Origin: Agaribacillus sp965228415
Lineage (GTDB): Bacteria; Bacteroidota; Bacteroidia; Cytophagales; Cyclobacteriaceae
DNA length: 64,000 nt
Direction: 5' to 3'
Assembly (NCBI GenBank): GCA_965228415.1
Contig: OZ245814.1
Span: forward strand, 3,100,001 to 3,164,000
Positions 8,917 to 17,601 of the stretch are shown one piece after another. The notes under the pieces are model-generated. The model saw only the letters and a program-made list of their open reading frames with translations. It had not been told where the DNA came from and ran no database searches. The position numbers and the translations under genes are program-made. Within the stretch, counting starts at the first letter, position 1. Every line of letters starts with the position of its first letter.

Positions 8917-10572
8917 ATGCTTCAAAACCTGTTGATTAAAAACTACGCCCTGATAAAGGAACTGAGGATCGATCCCTCGGAAAGGTTTAATATTATTACT
9001 GGTGAAACAGGGGCCGGAAAGTCAATTATGCTTGGTGCCGTTGGGCTATTATTGGGAAAAAGAGCCGATACCAAGGCACTGTTAAATGAGGCGGAAAAGT
9101 GTATTATTGAAGCTTCATTTCATATAAAAGGGCACAACCTGGAAGAATTCTTCCAGCAAGCCGACCTCGATTATGAACCCGTAACCATCATCAGAAGAGA
9201 AATTACCCCGTCGGGCAAATCGCGTGCATTTGTAAATGACACGCCCACAACGCTGGACGTATTAAAAAAAGTAAGTGAATATCTGGTGGATATACACTCC
9301 CAGCATGATAATATATTATTGGGCGAAAATAAATTTCAATTGGATCTGGTAGACGACTTTGCTCAAAATACGAAAGTAAAGGAGGATTATTTGACCATTT
9401 ATCATGCTTACATCAAGGCTAATAACAATTACCGGCATCTGTTGGACACAGCTCAGGGAATTTCAAAAGAAGAAGATTACATGAAATTCCAACTGGATGA
9501 GTTGGAAAAAGCAGACCTGCAGGTAGATGAACAGACAGCGCTGGAAGAAGAGTTGAAAACCCTGGAAAACGCCGAGGAAATAAAAAGCAAACTGCATCAA
9601 TGTCTGTTGATCCTGGACCAGGAAGAAATGGCTGTAAATGGACATATACAAACGGTGGCATCATTGCTTGGCCAACTCACAGGAATTTCCAGCCAATATG
9701 AAACTTTCAGGGAACGAATCGACAACTGTCTTATCGAGCTAAAGGATCTCACCGTTGATTTGGAAAGGGCGCAGGATTCCGTTGAATTTAATCCGGAAAG
9801 AATTCAGGAAGTTCAGGAACGTATAAGTTTGATTTACAGGCTACAACAAAAACATGGGGCAAACAGTATTGCCGACTTGCTGGACATCTATGAGGAGCTG
9901 AGCCAAAAAGTAAATCAGGCAGAGAATATGGAGGAGGAGTTGTTAAAAGCAAAAAAACTAAAGGAAAGCCTTTATGAGGAGTTACTGATAAAGGGCAAAA
10001 ATCTGTCAGAATCAAGAACAGGTTGTTTTAAAGGTATTGAGAATACCACCATCGAATTATTGAAGAACCTGGGAATGGAGGACGCTACCCTGAAAATATC
10101 TTCTCGTCAGGTAGAACCCAACATTTCCGGAATTGATGAAATCGATATACTATTTAGCGCTAATAAAGGCATCAGCCCGCAGCCGCTCAAAAAAGTGGCT
10201 TCCGGTGGTGAATTTTCAAGGCTATTATTTTGCATCAAGTATTTATTAGCGCAAAAAACCGCACTCCCTACTATGATATTTGACGAAATTGACGCCGGTA
10301 TTTCAGGAGAAATTGCTATTAAAATGGCCAATATGATGAAAGAGATGGCCGAAAAACATCAGGTCATAGCCATCAGCCATTTGCCGCAATTCGCCGCCAA
10401 GGGCGATGCACACTATTTTGTTTTTAAAGATAACAGCGAATCAAAAGCCGTCAGCAAAATCAAAAAGCTCACCCAGGAAGAACGCATATTGGAAATTGCC
10501 AAAATGATCGGCGGCGAAAAACCCACAGCCACGGCTTTTGAGAATGCCCGTGAATTAATGACGGTCAACTGA
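8917..10572 (+). CDS. recN: DNA repair protein RecN
   Basis: A 551-residue SMC-like ATPase acting early in double-strand break repair, where it tethers DNA ends. The Walker A motif GETGAGKS is at residues 29-36; two long coiled-coil arms (about 150-380) flank a hinge-like centre; the C-terminal head carries the ABC signature ASGGEFSRLLF and the Walker B stretch IFDEIDAGISG, followed by the ISHLPQ D-loop/H-loop. Length is normal. It follows the DUF4835 gene after 52 bp and precedes fabI. Confidence 0.96.
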   Translation: MLQNLLIKNYALIKELRIDPSERFNIITGETGAGKSIMLGAVGLLLGKRADTKALLNEAEKCIIEASFHIKGHNLEEFFQQADLDYEPVTIIRREITPSGKSRAFVNDTPTTLDVLKKVSEYLVDIHSQHDNILLGENKFQLDLVDDFAQNTKVKEDYLTIYHAYIKANNNYRHLLDTAQGISKEEDYMKFQLDELEKADLQVDEQTALEEELKTLENAEEIKSKLHQCLLILDQEEMAVNGHIQTVASLLGQLTGISSQYETFRERIDNCLIELKDLTVDLERAQDSVEFNPERIQEVQERISLIYRLQQKHGANSIADLLDIYEELSQKVNQAENMEEELLKAKKLKESLYEELLIKGKNLSESRTGCFKGIENTTIELLKNLGMEDATLKISSRQVEPNISGIDEIDILFSANKGISPQPLKKVASGGEFSRLLFCIKYLLAQKTALPTMIFDEIDAGISGEIAIKMANMMKEMAEKHQVIAISHLPQFAAKGDAHYFVFKDNSESKAVSKIKKLTQEERILEIAKMIGGEKPTATAFENARELMTVN

Positions 10573-10590
10573 TATATTCGAATTAATTTT

Positions 10591-10598
10591 TATTTTTG
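10591..10598 (+). promoter_or_regulatory. -7 promoter element upstream of fabI
   Basis: TATTTTTG fits TAnnTTTG, 32 bp before the fabI ATG at 10631 and 18 bp after the recN stop. It suggests that fabI has its own promoter. Confidence 0.45.
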
Positions 10599-10630
10599 AA
10601 CCTTTAAAATCCCTATTTAAATTTAAATCT

Positions 10631-11446
10631 ATGGCATATAATTTATTACAAGGTAAAAAAGGAATCATATTCGGCGCCCTGGATGAAAAGTCCATCGCTT
10701 GGAAAGTGGCACTGAAGGCCAAAGAAGAGGGCGCTACTTTTGTACTTAGCAATGCACCGATAGCAATGAGGATGGGAGCCATTAATCAACTGGCGGAAAC
10801 CTGTGAGGCTGAAGTGATACCTGCCGATGCTACCTCCCTGGAAGATTTGGAGAACCTGTTTTCCAAATCTATGGAAGTCCTGGGCGGGAAGTTGGATTTT
10901 GTGCTACATTCCATCGGCATGAGTCCCAATGTACGAAAGAAAAAATCATATGGAGACCTTAATTACGATTGGTTCCTTAAAACCCTGGACATCTCAGGCC
11001 TTTCGTTTCATAAAGTCATGCAGACCGCAGAAAAATTAGATGCCATAAATGAGTGGGGTTCAATACTGGCGTTAACCTATATAGCGGCTCAAAGGACATT
11101 CCCTGATTATTCAGATATGGCTCAAGCCAAGTCTGTGCTGGAATCTATTGCCAGAAGCTACGGCTATAGATTTGCCAAATCAAAAAAAGTACGGGTAAAT
11201 ACCATCTCTCAATCTCCTACCATGACCACGGCAGGTACCGGTGTTGGTGGATTTGATGCGTTTTTTGATTACGCCCACAAAATGTCGCCACTGGGCAACG
11301 CCCCGGCTGAAGACTGTGCCAACTATGTCATTACTATGTTTTCAGACTTAACCAGGATGGTAACTATGCAAAACCTTATGCACGATGGAGGATTCTCTTC
11401 CTCCGGTATCACCGAGGATATTATTGCCGATCTGAAAAAATCATAA
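10631..11446 (+). CDS. fabI: Enoyl-[acyl-carrier-protein] reductase (NADH), FabI type
   Basis: FabI reduces trans-2-enoyl-ACP to acyl-ACP, the last step of each fatty acid elongation cycle. The 271-residue short-chain dehydrogenase fold shows the FabI-type nucleotide loop GALDEKSIAWKVA, LHSIG, and a catalytic YSDMAQAK (Tyr-x6-Lys), with TMTTAGTGVGGFD in the substrate-binding loop. Length and motifs are normal for a triclosan-type FabI. It has its own -7 element, and a strong hairpin separates it from ispE downstream. Confidence 0.95.
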   Translation: MAYNLLQGKKGIIFGALDEKSIAWKVALKAKEEGATFVLSNAPIAMRMGAINQLAETCEAEVIPADATSLEDLENLFSKSMEVLGGKLDFVLHSIGMSPNVRKKKSYGDLNYDWFLKTLDISGLSFHKVMQTAEKLDAINEWGSILALTYIAAQRTFPDYSDMAQAKSVLESIARSYGYRFAKSKKVRVNTISQSPTMTTAGTGVGGFDAFFDYAHKMSPLGNAPAEDCANYVITMFSDLTRMVTMQNLMHDGGFSSSGITEDIIADLKKS

Positions 11447-11459
11447 ACTTATCAACTAG

Positions 11460-11509
11460 AGGTTGAAATGGAGCGGAGACACTAAAACGGTCGCTTTTCA
11501 TTTCAACCT
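11460..11509 (+). terminator. Long hairpin between fabI and ispE
   Basis: AGGTTGAAATG at 11460-11470 pairs perfectly with CATTTCAACCT at 11499-11509 (11 bp), with a further AGCG/CGCT pairing inside (11472-11475 with 11492-11495). It begins 14 bp after the fabI stop and ends 21 bp before ispE. No T-run follows, so it may be a processing or attenuating structure and not a true intrinsic terminator. Confidence 0.5.
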
Positions 11510-11530
11510 TGTTCCCTACCTACTGCCAAA

Positions 11531-12343
11531 ATGCTGTCATTTCCGAATGCCAAAATAAACCTGGGGCTCAATATCATTGAAAAAAGAAAGGACGGATTTC
11601 ACAACCTGGAATCGTGCTTTTACCCGGTGCCCTGGCACGATGTACTGGAAATCGTTCCCAGCCAAAAACTTTCTTTTCAAATCACCGGACTGGAAATACC
11701 CGGAGATCCAATGGAAAATTTATGCCTGAAGGCCTATCGGTTATTGGCTGAAGATTTTGATTTGAGGCCTGTCAGTATTCATTTGCATAAGATCATACCC
11801 ATGGGAGCAGGCCTGGGAGGCGGTTCATCCGACGCTGCAGCTACTCTAAAACTGATGAATCAATTATTTACGCTGGATCTAGATGAGAAGACACTGGCCA
11901 ATTATGCTTCTGAAATTGGTAGTGATTGCGCGTTCTTCATCAAAAACGCAGCCACGTTGGCCCACGGAAAGGGCGACCGGTTTCGTAAGATTGCCATTAA
12001 TCTGGCGGGGAAATACCTGGTACTGGTTTATCCGAATGTCCACGTTAACACCGCGGTCGCGTACAGCGGTATTATCCCGAAAAAGCCTTCCCGGGGCATT
12101 GCAACAATTATTGAAAACGAGCCGTTTTCCAGTTGGAAAGATCAGCTAACCAATGATTTTGAACATGGCATTTTCAAGCAATACCCTGTGCTTGCACATA
12201 TCAAGGCAACATTATATCAGCTTGGCGCAACCTATGCCAGCATGAGCGGTTCGGGGTCAACTTTGCTTGGTTTGTTTGAGCAAATGCCGAAAATGCCTCA
12301 GGAATTTGACAATTATTTAGTTTGGAAAGGACAGCTCCCCTGA
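11531..12343 (+). CDS. ispE: 4-diphosphocytidyl-2-C-methyl-D-erythritol kinase
   Basis: IspE phosphorylates 4-diphosphocytidyl-methylerythritol in the non-mevalonate (MEP) pathway of isoprenoid synthesis. The 270-residue protein shows the GHMP kinase signatures: an N-terminal NAKINLGLNI substrate motif with the conserved lysine, the ATP loop PMGAGLGGGSSDAA, and the C-terminal MSGSGSTLLGLF glycine loop. Length is slightly short but complete. It converges with the DMT transporter gene, whose stop is only 6 bp away. Confidence 0.94.
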   Translation: MLSFPNAKINLGLNIIEKRKDGFHNLESCFYPVPWHDVLEIVPSQKLSFQITGLEIPGDPMENLCLKAYRLLAEDFDLRPVSIHLHKIIPMGAGLGGGSSDAAATLKLMNQLFTLDLDEKTLANYASEIGSDCAFFIKNAATLAHGKGDRFRKIAINLAGKYLVLVYPNVHVNTAVAYSGIIPKKPSRGIATIIENEPFSSWKDQLTNDFEHGIFKQYPVLAHIKATLYQLGATYASMSGSGSTLLGLFEQMPKMPQEFDNYLVWKGQLP

Positions 12344-12348
12344 GCATA

Positions 12349-13260
12349 TCAGGCAGGTGGTTTTAGCCGTCGTTGTAACCTGTAACGCTGAATGAAGGGA
12401 TGGGTGATCACCGCCAATAAAATAATTAAGGTTCCCAAATAGAATCCCTCGGACATTCTTTCCTTATCCTTAAAGATTATTACCGCCAGTATTATTCCAT
12501 AAACGGGTTCTAAATTAATGGTGAGGTTAATACTAAAAACGGTTAATCTTTTCATCAACTCGACGGAGATGGAAAACGGGTAAACTGTGCAAATCGAAGC
12601 CAGTATCAGCAGGTACAAGTAATCCATGTTACTGCCAACAAGATTTACGGTATAATCGTCCGGTCCCCAGAAGGCATAAGCAGGCAAAAACACCGCGGTT
12701 CCCAAAAAGGCTCCGACCATCTCATAAAAGGTAATCGTATAGTGATCGTGTTTCACAGCAAACCTACTGTTGATAACTAAAAACAAGGCGGCAAGAAATG
12801 CCGAAAAGACCGCAAAGATCAATCCCAGCAGGTGATTAAATTCAAATTTAAATATGATGTATAACCCAAGGATTATGATCAGGCCTAACAATACTTCAAA
12901 TAACCTGACCCTTCTCCGACCTATCAAAGGTTCAAGAACACTGGTCCATAGTGTTGCTGTAGCCATTCCGGCAAGACAAACCGATACAGTAGCTACCTTG
13001 GTGGAGGCAAAGAAAAATATCCAATGCAGGCCAATGATCACACCGGTTCCCAGAATTTTGAAAATTTCCTTTTTACCAATTACAAAATCCCGCTTCTTGA
13101 CGGCCATAAAAACACCAAGAATGATGAAGGCAAACAAGGTTCTGTACAACACCAGTTCCAGGGCACCAATTTCAATAAGCTTCCCCAGAATAGCAGTGAA
13201 ACCCCAGATAAAAACAATAAAATGAAGTAATAAATAATCCTGTAGCCGCCCTTTTATCAT
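12349..13260 (-). CDS. EamA/DMT superfamily transporter
   Basis: A 303-residue integral membrane protein with about ten hydrophobic segments arranged as two EamA repeats. The N-terminal LHFIVFIWGFTAILGKLIEIGALELVLYR is the usual first helix of drug/metabolite exporters, and the second repeat contains INLEPVYGIILAVIIFKDKE. The substrate cannot be told from sequence; relatives export amino acids, nucleobases or drugs. Its start overlaps the stop of the LptF/G gene by 4 bp, so the two form an operon with the permease first. Confidence 0.88.
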   Translation of the reverse strand: MIKGRLQDYLLLHFIVFIWGFTAILGKLIEIGALELVLYRTLFAFIILGVFMAVKKRDFVIGKKEIFKILGTGVIIGLHWIFFFASTKVATVSVCLAGMATATLWTSVLEPLIGRRRVRLFEVLLGLIIILGLYIIFKFEFNHLLGLIFAVFSAFLAALFLVINSRFAVKHDHYTITFYEMVGAFLGTAVFLPAYAFWGPDDYTVNLVGSNMDYLYLLILASICTVYPFSISVELMKRLTVFSINLTINLEPVYGIILAVIIFKDKERMSEGFYLGTLIILLAVITHPFIQRYRLQRRLKPPA

Positions 13261-14333
13261 CTGGGAACCGTTTTGTAAAGAACAAAACCTACCAAAGAAA
13301 AAATGATATTAGGTAGCCAGACCACAAAAATCGGATTTAAGCTGCTGGTTTCGGCGATGCTTTTGGTTAAAATAAATACGATAATGAAGACAAAGGCTAT
13401 CAGGAATCCCAGGGCAATTTGAAACCCTGTCCCGCCTCTGGTTTTTCTGGCAGAAACTATCAGGCCGATAAAAGTCAGGATAATAACCGTGAATGGAGAC
13501 ATGTACCTTACATATTTTTCGATTTGGTATACAGGAACCTCCATGGAGCCTCTGGAGCGCAACTCCAGGATGTAGTCATTTAATTCGTCAATGGTCAGTG
13601 CCTCCCAACGGCGATAATTGTTTTCAAAATCTTTGGGATGTATTCTTAGCAAAGTATCCAGCTCCGCCCCCTCCGACAAGGTTTCTCCTAAGCTATCAAA
13701 TTGCCTCAATTTCCAATTCTTAATTAGCCATTTGCCCTTTTCAGGTTGCCATTGCACGTAGTCGGCGGTAAGCTTTTCAACCAGTCTTGTACCATCTACC
13801 TTTTCCATGGTAAACCTATTGCCACGGCTAACCCTGTTATTGTAGCTTTGCATGTAAAGAAAGGTCTCATTTCCTTCCTGTATATGAATGTTTCTCTCTG
13901 AATAGTTAAATGGCTTTTTTGTATACTGTACCTCAAAGGCTACCCGCTCTTTGTTGGAATCGGGGATCACCCATCCATTCAGGTAGAAGCTAAGAGAGGC
14001 GATAATAATTGAGCCGAACAGATAGGGTCTCATCATTCTTACAAATGATACACCACTGCTCAAAATCGCAATTATCTCCGAATGGCCTGCCATTTTGGAG
14101 GTTACAAATACGGTGGCAATAAAAACAGTAATAGGTGTAATTAAATTAGCAAAAAAAGGCGCCACCACTTTATAGTAATTGAGTATCTGCCACGCGGTCA
14201 GGTTGTGTTTTATGAAATCGTCATTTTTCTCAGTAAAATCAATCACCAGGATTACGGCCACCAATATGACGACTACAAAAAAGTAAGCGCTTAAAAATCT
14301 CTTTAATATGTACTTGTCAATTAGTTTTAGCAT
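13257..14333 (-). CDS. LptF/LptG family permease
   Basis: A 358-residue inner-membrane permease of the YjgP/YjgQ family. Three hydrophobic segments lie in the first ~115 residues (YILKRFLSAYFFVVVILVAV, then the NLITPITVFIATVFVTSKMA block), followed by a periplasmic beta-jelly-roll region (about 130-265) and three C-terminal helices. In the LptB2FG transporter these subunits extract LPS from the inner membrane and pass it to LptC/LptA. Bacteroidota often carry one or two diverged copies at separate loci, so F versus G cannot be decided. Probably co-transcribed with the downstream DMT transporter. Confidence 0.9.
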   Translation of the reverse strand: MLKLIDKYILKRFLSAYFFVVVILVAVILVIDFTEKNDDFIKHNLTAWQILNYYKVVAPFFANLITPITVFIATVFVTSKMAGHSEIIAILSSGVSFVRMMRPYLFGSIIIASLSFYLNGWVIPDSNKERVAFEVQYTKKPFNYSERNIHIQEGNETFLYMQSYNNRVSRGNRFTMEKVDGTRLVEKLTADYVQWQPEKGKWLIKNWKLRQFDSLGETLSEGAELDTLLRIHPKDFENNYRRWEALTIDELNDYILELRSRGSMEVPVYQIEKYVRYMSPFTVIILTFIGLIVSARKTRGGTGFQIALGFLIAFVFIIVFILTKSIAETSSLNPIFVVWLPNIIFSLVGFVLYKTVPR

Positions 14334-14364
14334 TAACTAAGATTTATTTGCAAAGGTACAATTA

Positions 14365-15495
14365 CTATAGTCTACCGGATACTTTTTTCACCATGGCGGC
14401 CTTCCATGAGGCAAATTTTCCACCGATAATTTGCCTTCTTGCTTCCTTAACCAGCCAAAGATAAAAGCTTAGATTATGAATACTAGCAATTTGTGCTCCA
14501 AGAATTTCCTTACTGATAATTAAATGTCGCAAATAAGCTTTTGAGTAAGATTGGCTTACATATCCGCCTAAATTTTCATCGATAGGACTCAGGTCCTCCT
14601 GCCATTTTTTATTTTTAATATTAATGATCCCTTCACTGGTAAACAACATGCCGTTCCTGGCATTTCGGGTGGGCATAACACAATCAAACATATCAATACC
14701 CAGTGCAATAGACTCCAATATATTGGCCGGTGTGCCAACTCCCATAAGATAACGGGGTTTGTTCTTTGGCAAAATCTGACAGACCTCATCGGTCATCTTA
14801 TACATCATTTCGGCTGGTTCACCCACTGCCAGGCCCCCTATGGCATTACCCGGCCTTTCAAAGGAAGCCACTACCTCTGCCGACTCTTTTCTTAAGTCAG
14901 TATAGGTACTCCCCTGAACAATGGGAAACAGGGCCTGACTGTATTCGTAAAGCGCTGGGGTTTGATCAAAACGATCACAACACCTTTTTAGCCATCTGTG
15001 TGTCATATCCAAAGAATCCCTGGCATATTGGTACTCGCAGGGATAAGGAGTGCACTCGTCAAAAGCCATGATGATATCCCCTCCAATCACACGCTGAATA
15101 TCCATTACGTTCTCCGGGGTAAACAAGTGTTTGGAACCGTCGATATGGGATCTAAAATGGACGCCCTCCTCCTTGATCTTTCTGGTAGCTGAAAGGGAAT
15201 AAACCTGATAACCTCCGCTATCGGTTAAAACAGGACCCTGCCAACCATTAAATCGCTGCAACCCTCCTGCTGCCCTGATAATATCCAGTCCGGGTCTTAA
15301 ATAAAGATGATACGTGTTCCCCAATATAATCTGGGCCCCAATATCATCCTTTAACTCTCGTTGGTGCACCGCCTTTACAGAACCCGCTGTTCCCACCGGC
15401 ATGAATATCGGCGTTTCAATTTCTCCGTGATCTGTTTTAATAAGACCGGCCCGGGCATTGCTCTGTGCATCGGCATCCAATATCTTAAATTCCAT
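14365..15495 (-). CDS. tgt: tRNA-guanine(34) transglycosylase
   Basis: Tgt swaps guanine at the wobble position of GUN-anticodon tRNAs for the queuosine precursor preQ1. I chose the ATG at 15495 (MEFKILDADAQS, 376 residues) because the frame's further 15 codons upstream are not family-like. Motifs: ETPIFMPVGTAGSVKAV, the DSGGYQVYS active-site loop with the base-binding aspartate, and MGVGTPANILESIALGIDMFDCVMPTRNARNG with the second catalytic aspartate. Near the C-terminus the three zinc cysteines of the classic CxCxxC site are absent (GGYVSQSYSKAYLRHL), while the histidine of SIHNL remains; I believe this is usual in Bacteroidota. Confidence 0.95.
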   Translation of the reverse strand: MEFKILDADAQSNARAGLIKTDHGEIETPIFMPVGTAGSVKAVHQRELKDDIGAQIILGNTYHLYLRPGLDIIRAAGGLQRFNGWQGPVLTDSGGYQVYSLSATRKIKEEGVHFRSHIDGSKHLFTPENVMDIQRVIGGDIIMAFDECTPYPCEYQYARDSLDMTHRWLKRCCDRFDQTPALYEYSQALFPIVQGSTYTDLRKESAEVVASFERPGNAIGGLAVGEPAEMMYKMTDEVCQILPKNKPRYLMGVGTPANILESIALGIDMFDCVMPTRNARNGMLFTSEGIINIKNKKWQEDLSPIDENLGGYVSQSYSKAYLRHLIISKEILGAQIASIHNLSFYLWLVKEARRQIIGGKFASWKAAMVKKVSGRL

Positions 15496-15812
15496 GCAAG
15501 AAATTTGAATTAAATGCACAAAAATATAGCTTATATCCAACTTTTCTTGGGAAAATTCGATATATATTTGTCTTTTAATTGTAGGGGTCTCAAATGTCCC
15601 AATGGATAATCAAAACAAAAATGAATTTGGCTTAATGCGTAATGCACGCCGCTCGTCGTCCGAAAGGTGGATAAACTCCGGTTTCAACGCCTGTCTGCTA
15701 AGGTTGGCAAACGCTACAAAATTGAGCCAGATAAATTATGGCGAATAGCTTTGACATAACATTTTTTGAAACAGGCTCCCGTGTCAATCTCAATGAAGAT
15801 TAAGTAGATTAT
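15496..15812. other. Intergenic region with possible small ORF or dispersed-repeat remnant
   Basis: The 317 bp between tgt and the glycosyltransferase hold a perfect -7 box TATATTTG (15563-15570, plus strand) followed by a 48-codon plus-strand ORF at 15602-15748 beginning MDNQNKNEF. The same bases are also open in a minus-strand frame reading RQALKPEFIHLSDDERRAL, and a third frame is open for over 40 codons. Unusually long open frames in several phases and a higher GC content suggest a degenerated gene or a dispersed intergenic repeat. I do not recognise a function. Confidence 0.35.
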
Positions 15813-16925
15813 ATGGTGTTTAAGGCAGTATTCTATATATTTATAGGGAGTACTATTGTGCAATTCCTATTTTGGTTATTTAGATTTTCCAGGTTAGTGT
15901 TTCTAAAACAAAAAGGTCCGCAGGAGCCCGACCAGAAAGAACCTGTTTCCGTGGTAATTTGTGCGCGAAATGAACTGGAAAACCTGAAAGTGCTTTTACC
16001 GAAACTATATGACCAGGAATACGAAGATTATGAAATTATCGTGGTAAATGATCGTTCCGGCGATGGAACCTATGATTTCTTAAGGGAAGAAGAACCTAAA
16101 AACAGCCGTCTGGAGGTAGTAAACATTGAAAGTACGCCAGATCACATTCAGGAAAAAAAATATGCCCTGATATTGGGAATCAAAAAGGCAAAAAATGATA
16201 TTGTCCTGTTGACAGATGCCGATTGCTACCCAAACAGCAGCCATTGGATACGAGCCATGGCCAATGGTTTTAAAGCGAACATCAATATCGTTTTGGGGTT
16301 TTCCCAATATGAAAGAAAGAAGGGCTTGCTTAACAAATTGATAAGATTTGAAACCCTGTACACAGCCATTCAATACATCTCAGCAGCCTTGGGAAGATCA
16401 GCCTACATGGGCGTGGGAAGAAACCTTGCTTATAGAAAATCCTTTTTCCTTGAGAAAAATGGATTTTCGGGTTTTGAAAAGGTGATAGGAGGAGATGACG
16501 ATCTTTTTGTAAACAAAAACAGCAATAAAAATAATACTAAAGTTGCCATTGGCGCAGATGCATTGGTAATTTCATACCCTAAAACCAAATGGCGTGATTT
16601 TTATCGCCAAAAAAAGCGACACCTGTCAGTAGGTAAGTTATATAAAGGTCGAAATAAAACCGGTTTGGGAATTTTATCGTTATCTCATATATTATTCTGG
16701 TTCTCTTTTATTACCTTAGCAGTAATGAGTAGAGAACCAATTTGGTTAGTGTTGGGGTTATTAATCAGAACATTCTTCTTATTAGTAACCTTTGTCCCTG
16801 CCTCAAAAAAATTAGGAGATCGAGTAAATTTTTGGAATTTAATAATACTGGATGTCGTTTACATGGTTTATTACTTTTTTACAGGTATTCCTGTATTGTT
16901 TTCAAAAAAAGTTAAATGGAGCTAA
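15813..16925 (+). CDS. Family 2 glycosyltransferase, membrane-associated
   Basis: A 370-residue processive-type GT-A glycosyltransferase. One N-terminal transmembrane helix (residues ~4-28) precedes the catalytic domain: PVSVVICARNELENL, the nucleotide-sugar aspartates in VNDRSGDGT and LLTDADCYP, the acceptor/catalytic GGDDDLFVN, and RQKKRHL in the position of the QxxRW motif. Two to three C-terminal helices follow. The sugar donor cannot be told. Its stop overlaps the start of the sigma-factor gene by 10 bp, so the two are translationally coupled. Genes of this type feed envelope polysaccharide or glycolipid synthesis. Confidence 0.88.
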   Translation: MVFKAVFYIFIGSTIVQFLFWLFRFSRLVFLKQKGPQEPDQKEPVSVVICARNELENLKVLLPKLYDQEYEDYEIIVVNDRSGDGTYDFLREEEPKNSRLEVVNIESTPDHIQEKKYALILGIKKAKNDIVLLTDADCYPNSSHWIRAMANGFKANINIVLGFSQYERKKGLLNKLIRFETLYTAIQYISAALGRSAYMGVGRNLAYRKSFFLEKNGFSGFEKVIGGDDDLFVNKNSNKNNTKVAIGADALVISYPKTKWRDFYRQKKRHLSVGKLYKGRNKTGLGILSLSHILFWFSFITLAVMSREPIWLVLGLLIRTFFLLVTFVPASKKLGDRVNFWNLIILDVVYMVYYFFTGIPVLFSKKVKWS

Positions 16926-17527
16926 ATAACAAACAATTTTCGAAGAAGGCGCTTGAGGATTTTCATCTCATCGATGAAGCGACCGTCAAGAATGACGAAA
17001 GCGCTTACGCGGAATTGATGAAAAGATATAGAAAGCCCGTTTATCATATGATTTTGAAAATGGTAAGAAATGTAGATGATGCGGAGGATCTTACCATCGA
17101 AGCATTTGCCAAAGCATTTAAAAATCTACATAAATTTAAAAAAGACTATACATTCAGTACCTGGCTATTTAGAATTGCCACCAACAATTCTATTGACTTT
17201 ATCCGTAAGAAAAAGCTGGAAACCTTAAGCCTCGATACCTCATTTAAGGATGATAATGGTGATTCGGTGACCATTGATGTCAAAGACAGTAACCTGGACC
17301 CACAGGAAGAAGCCATAAAATCTCAGAAAATAGCCCTGATCAGAATGTTTGTCACCAAGCTACCGCCTAAGTATCAAAAGCTGGTTCGGTTAAGATATTT
17401 TCAGGAGTATAGCTATGATGAAATAGCCAAAGAATTAGACGCTCCCCTGGGTACAGTGAAGGCGCAACTCCATCGTGCCAGAGAGCTTATGTATGACCTG
17501 GTCAAAGGCAAAGAACAACATATTTAA
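16916..17527 (+). CDS. RNA polymerase sigma factor, sigma-70 family (ECF/RpoE-like)
   Basis: A 203-residue sigma factor. Region 2 is visible as YAELMKRYRKPVYHMILKMVRNVDDAEDLTIEAFAKAF and FSTWLFRIATNNSIDFIRKKK; region 4 as LPPKYQKLVRLRYFQEYSYDEIAKELDAPLGTVKAQLHRAR, a clear helix-turn-helix. No region 1.1 or 3 is present, as in ECF factors. There is no recognisable anti-sigma gene beside it. Start overlaps the glycosyltransferase end. Homologues of this form are widely conserved in Cytophagales, suggesting a housekeeping or envelope role (inference). Confidence 0.9.
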   Translation: MELNNKQFSKKALEDFHLIDEATVKNDESAYAELMKRYRKPVYHMILKMVRNVDDAEDLTIEAFAKAFKNLHKFKKDYTFSTWLFRIATNNSIDFIRKKKLETLSLDTSFKDDNGDSVTIDVKDSNLDPQEEAIKSQKIALIRMFVTKLPPKYQKLVRLRYFQEYSYDEIAKELDAPLGTVKAQLHRARELMYDLVKGKEQHI

Positions 17528-17601
17528 TTCTTGCCATACTTTCATAAATCCACGAATTTAGCCGCTACAGGTAGCTTAAAATCTTCCATACCAATAGATT
17601 C

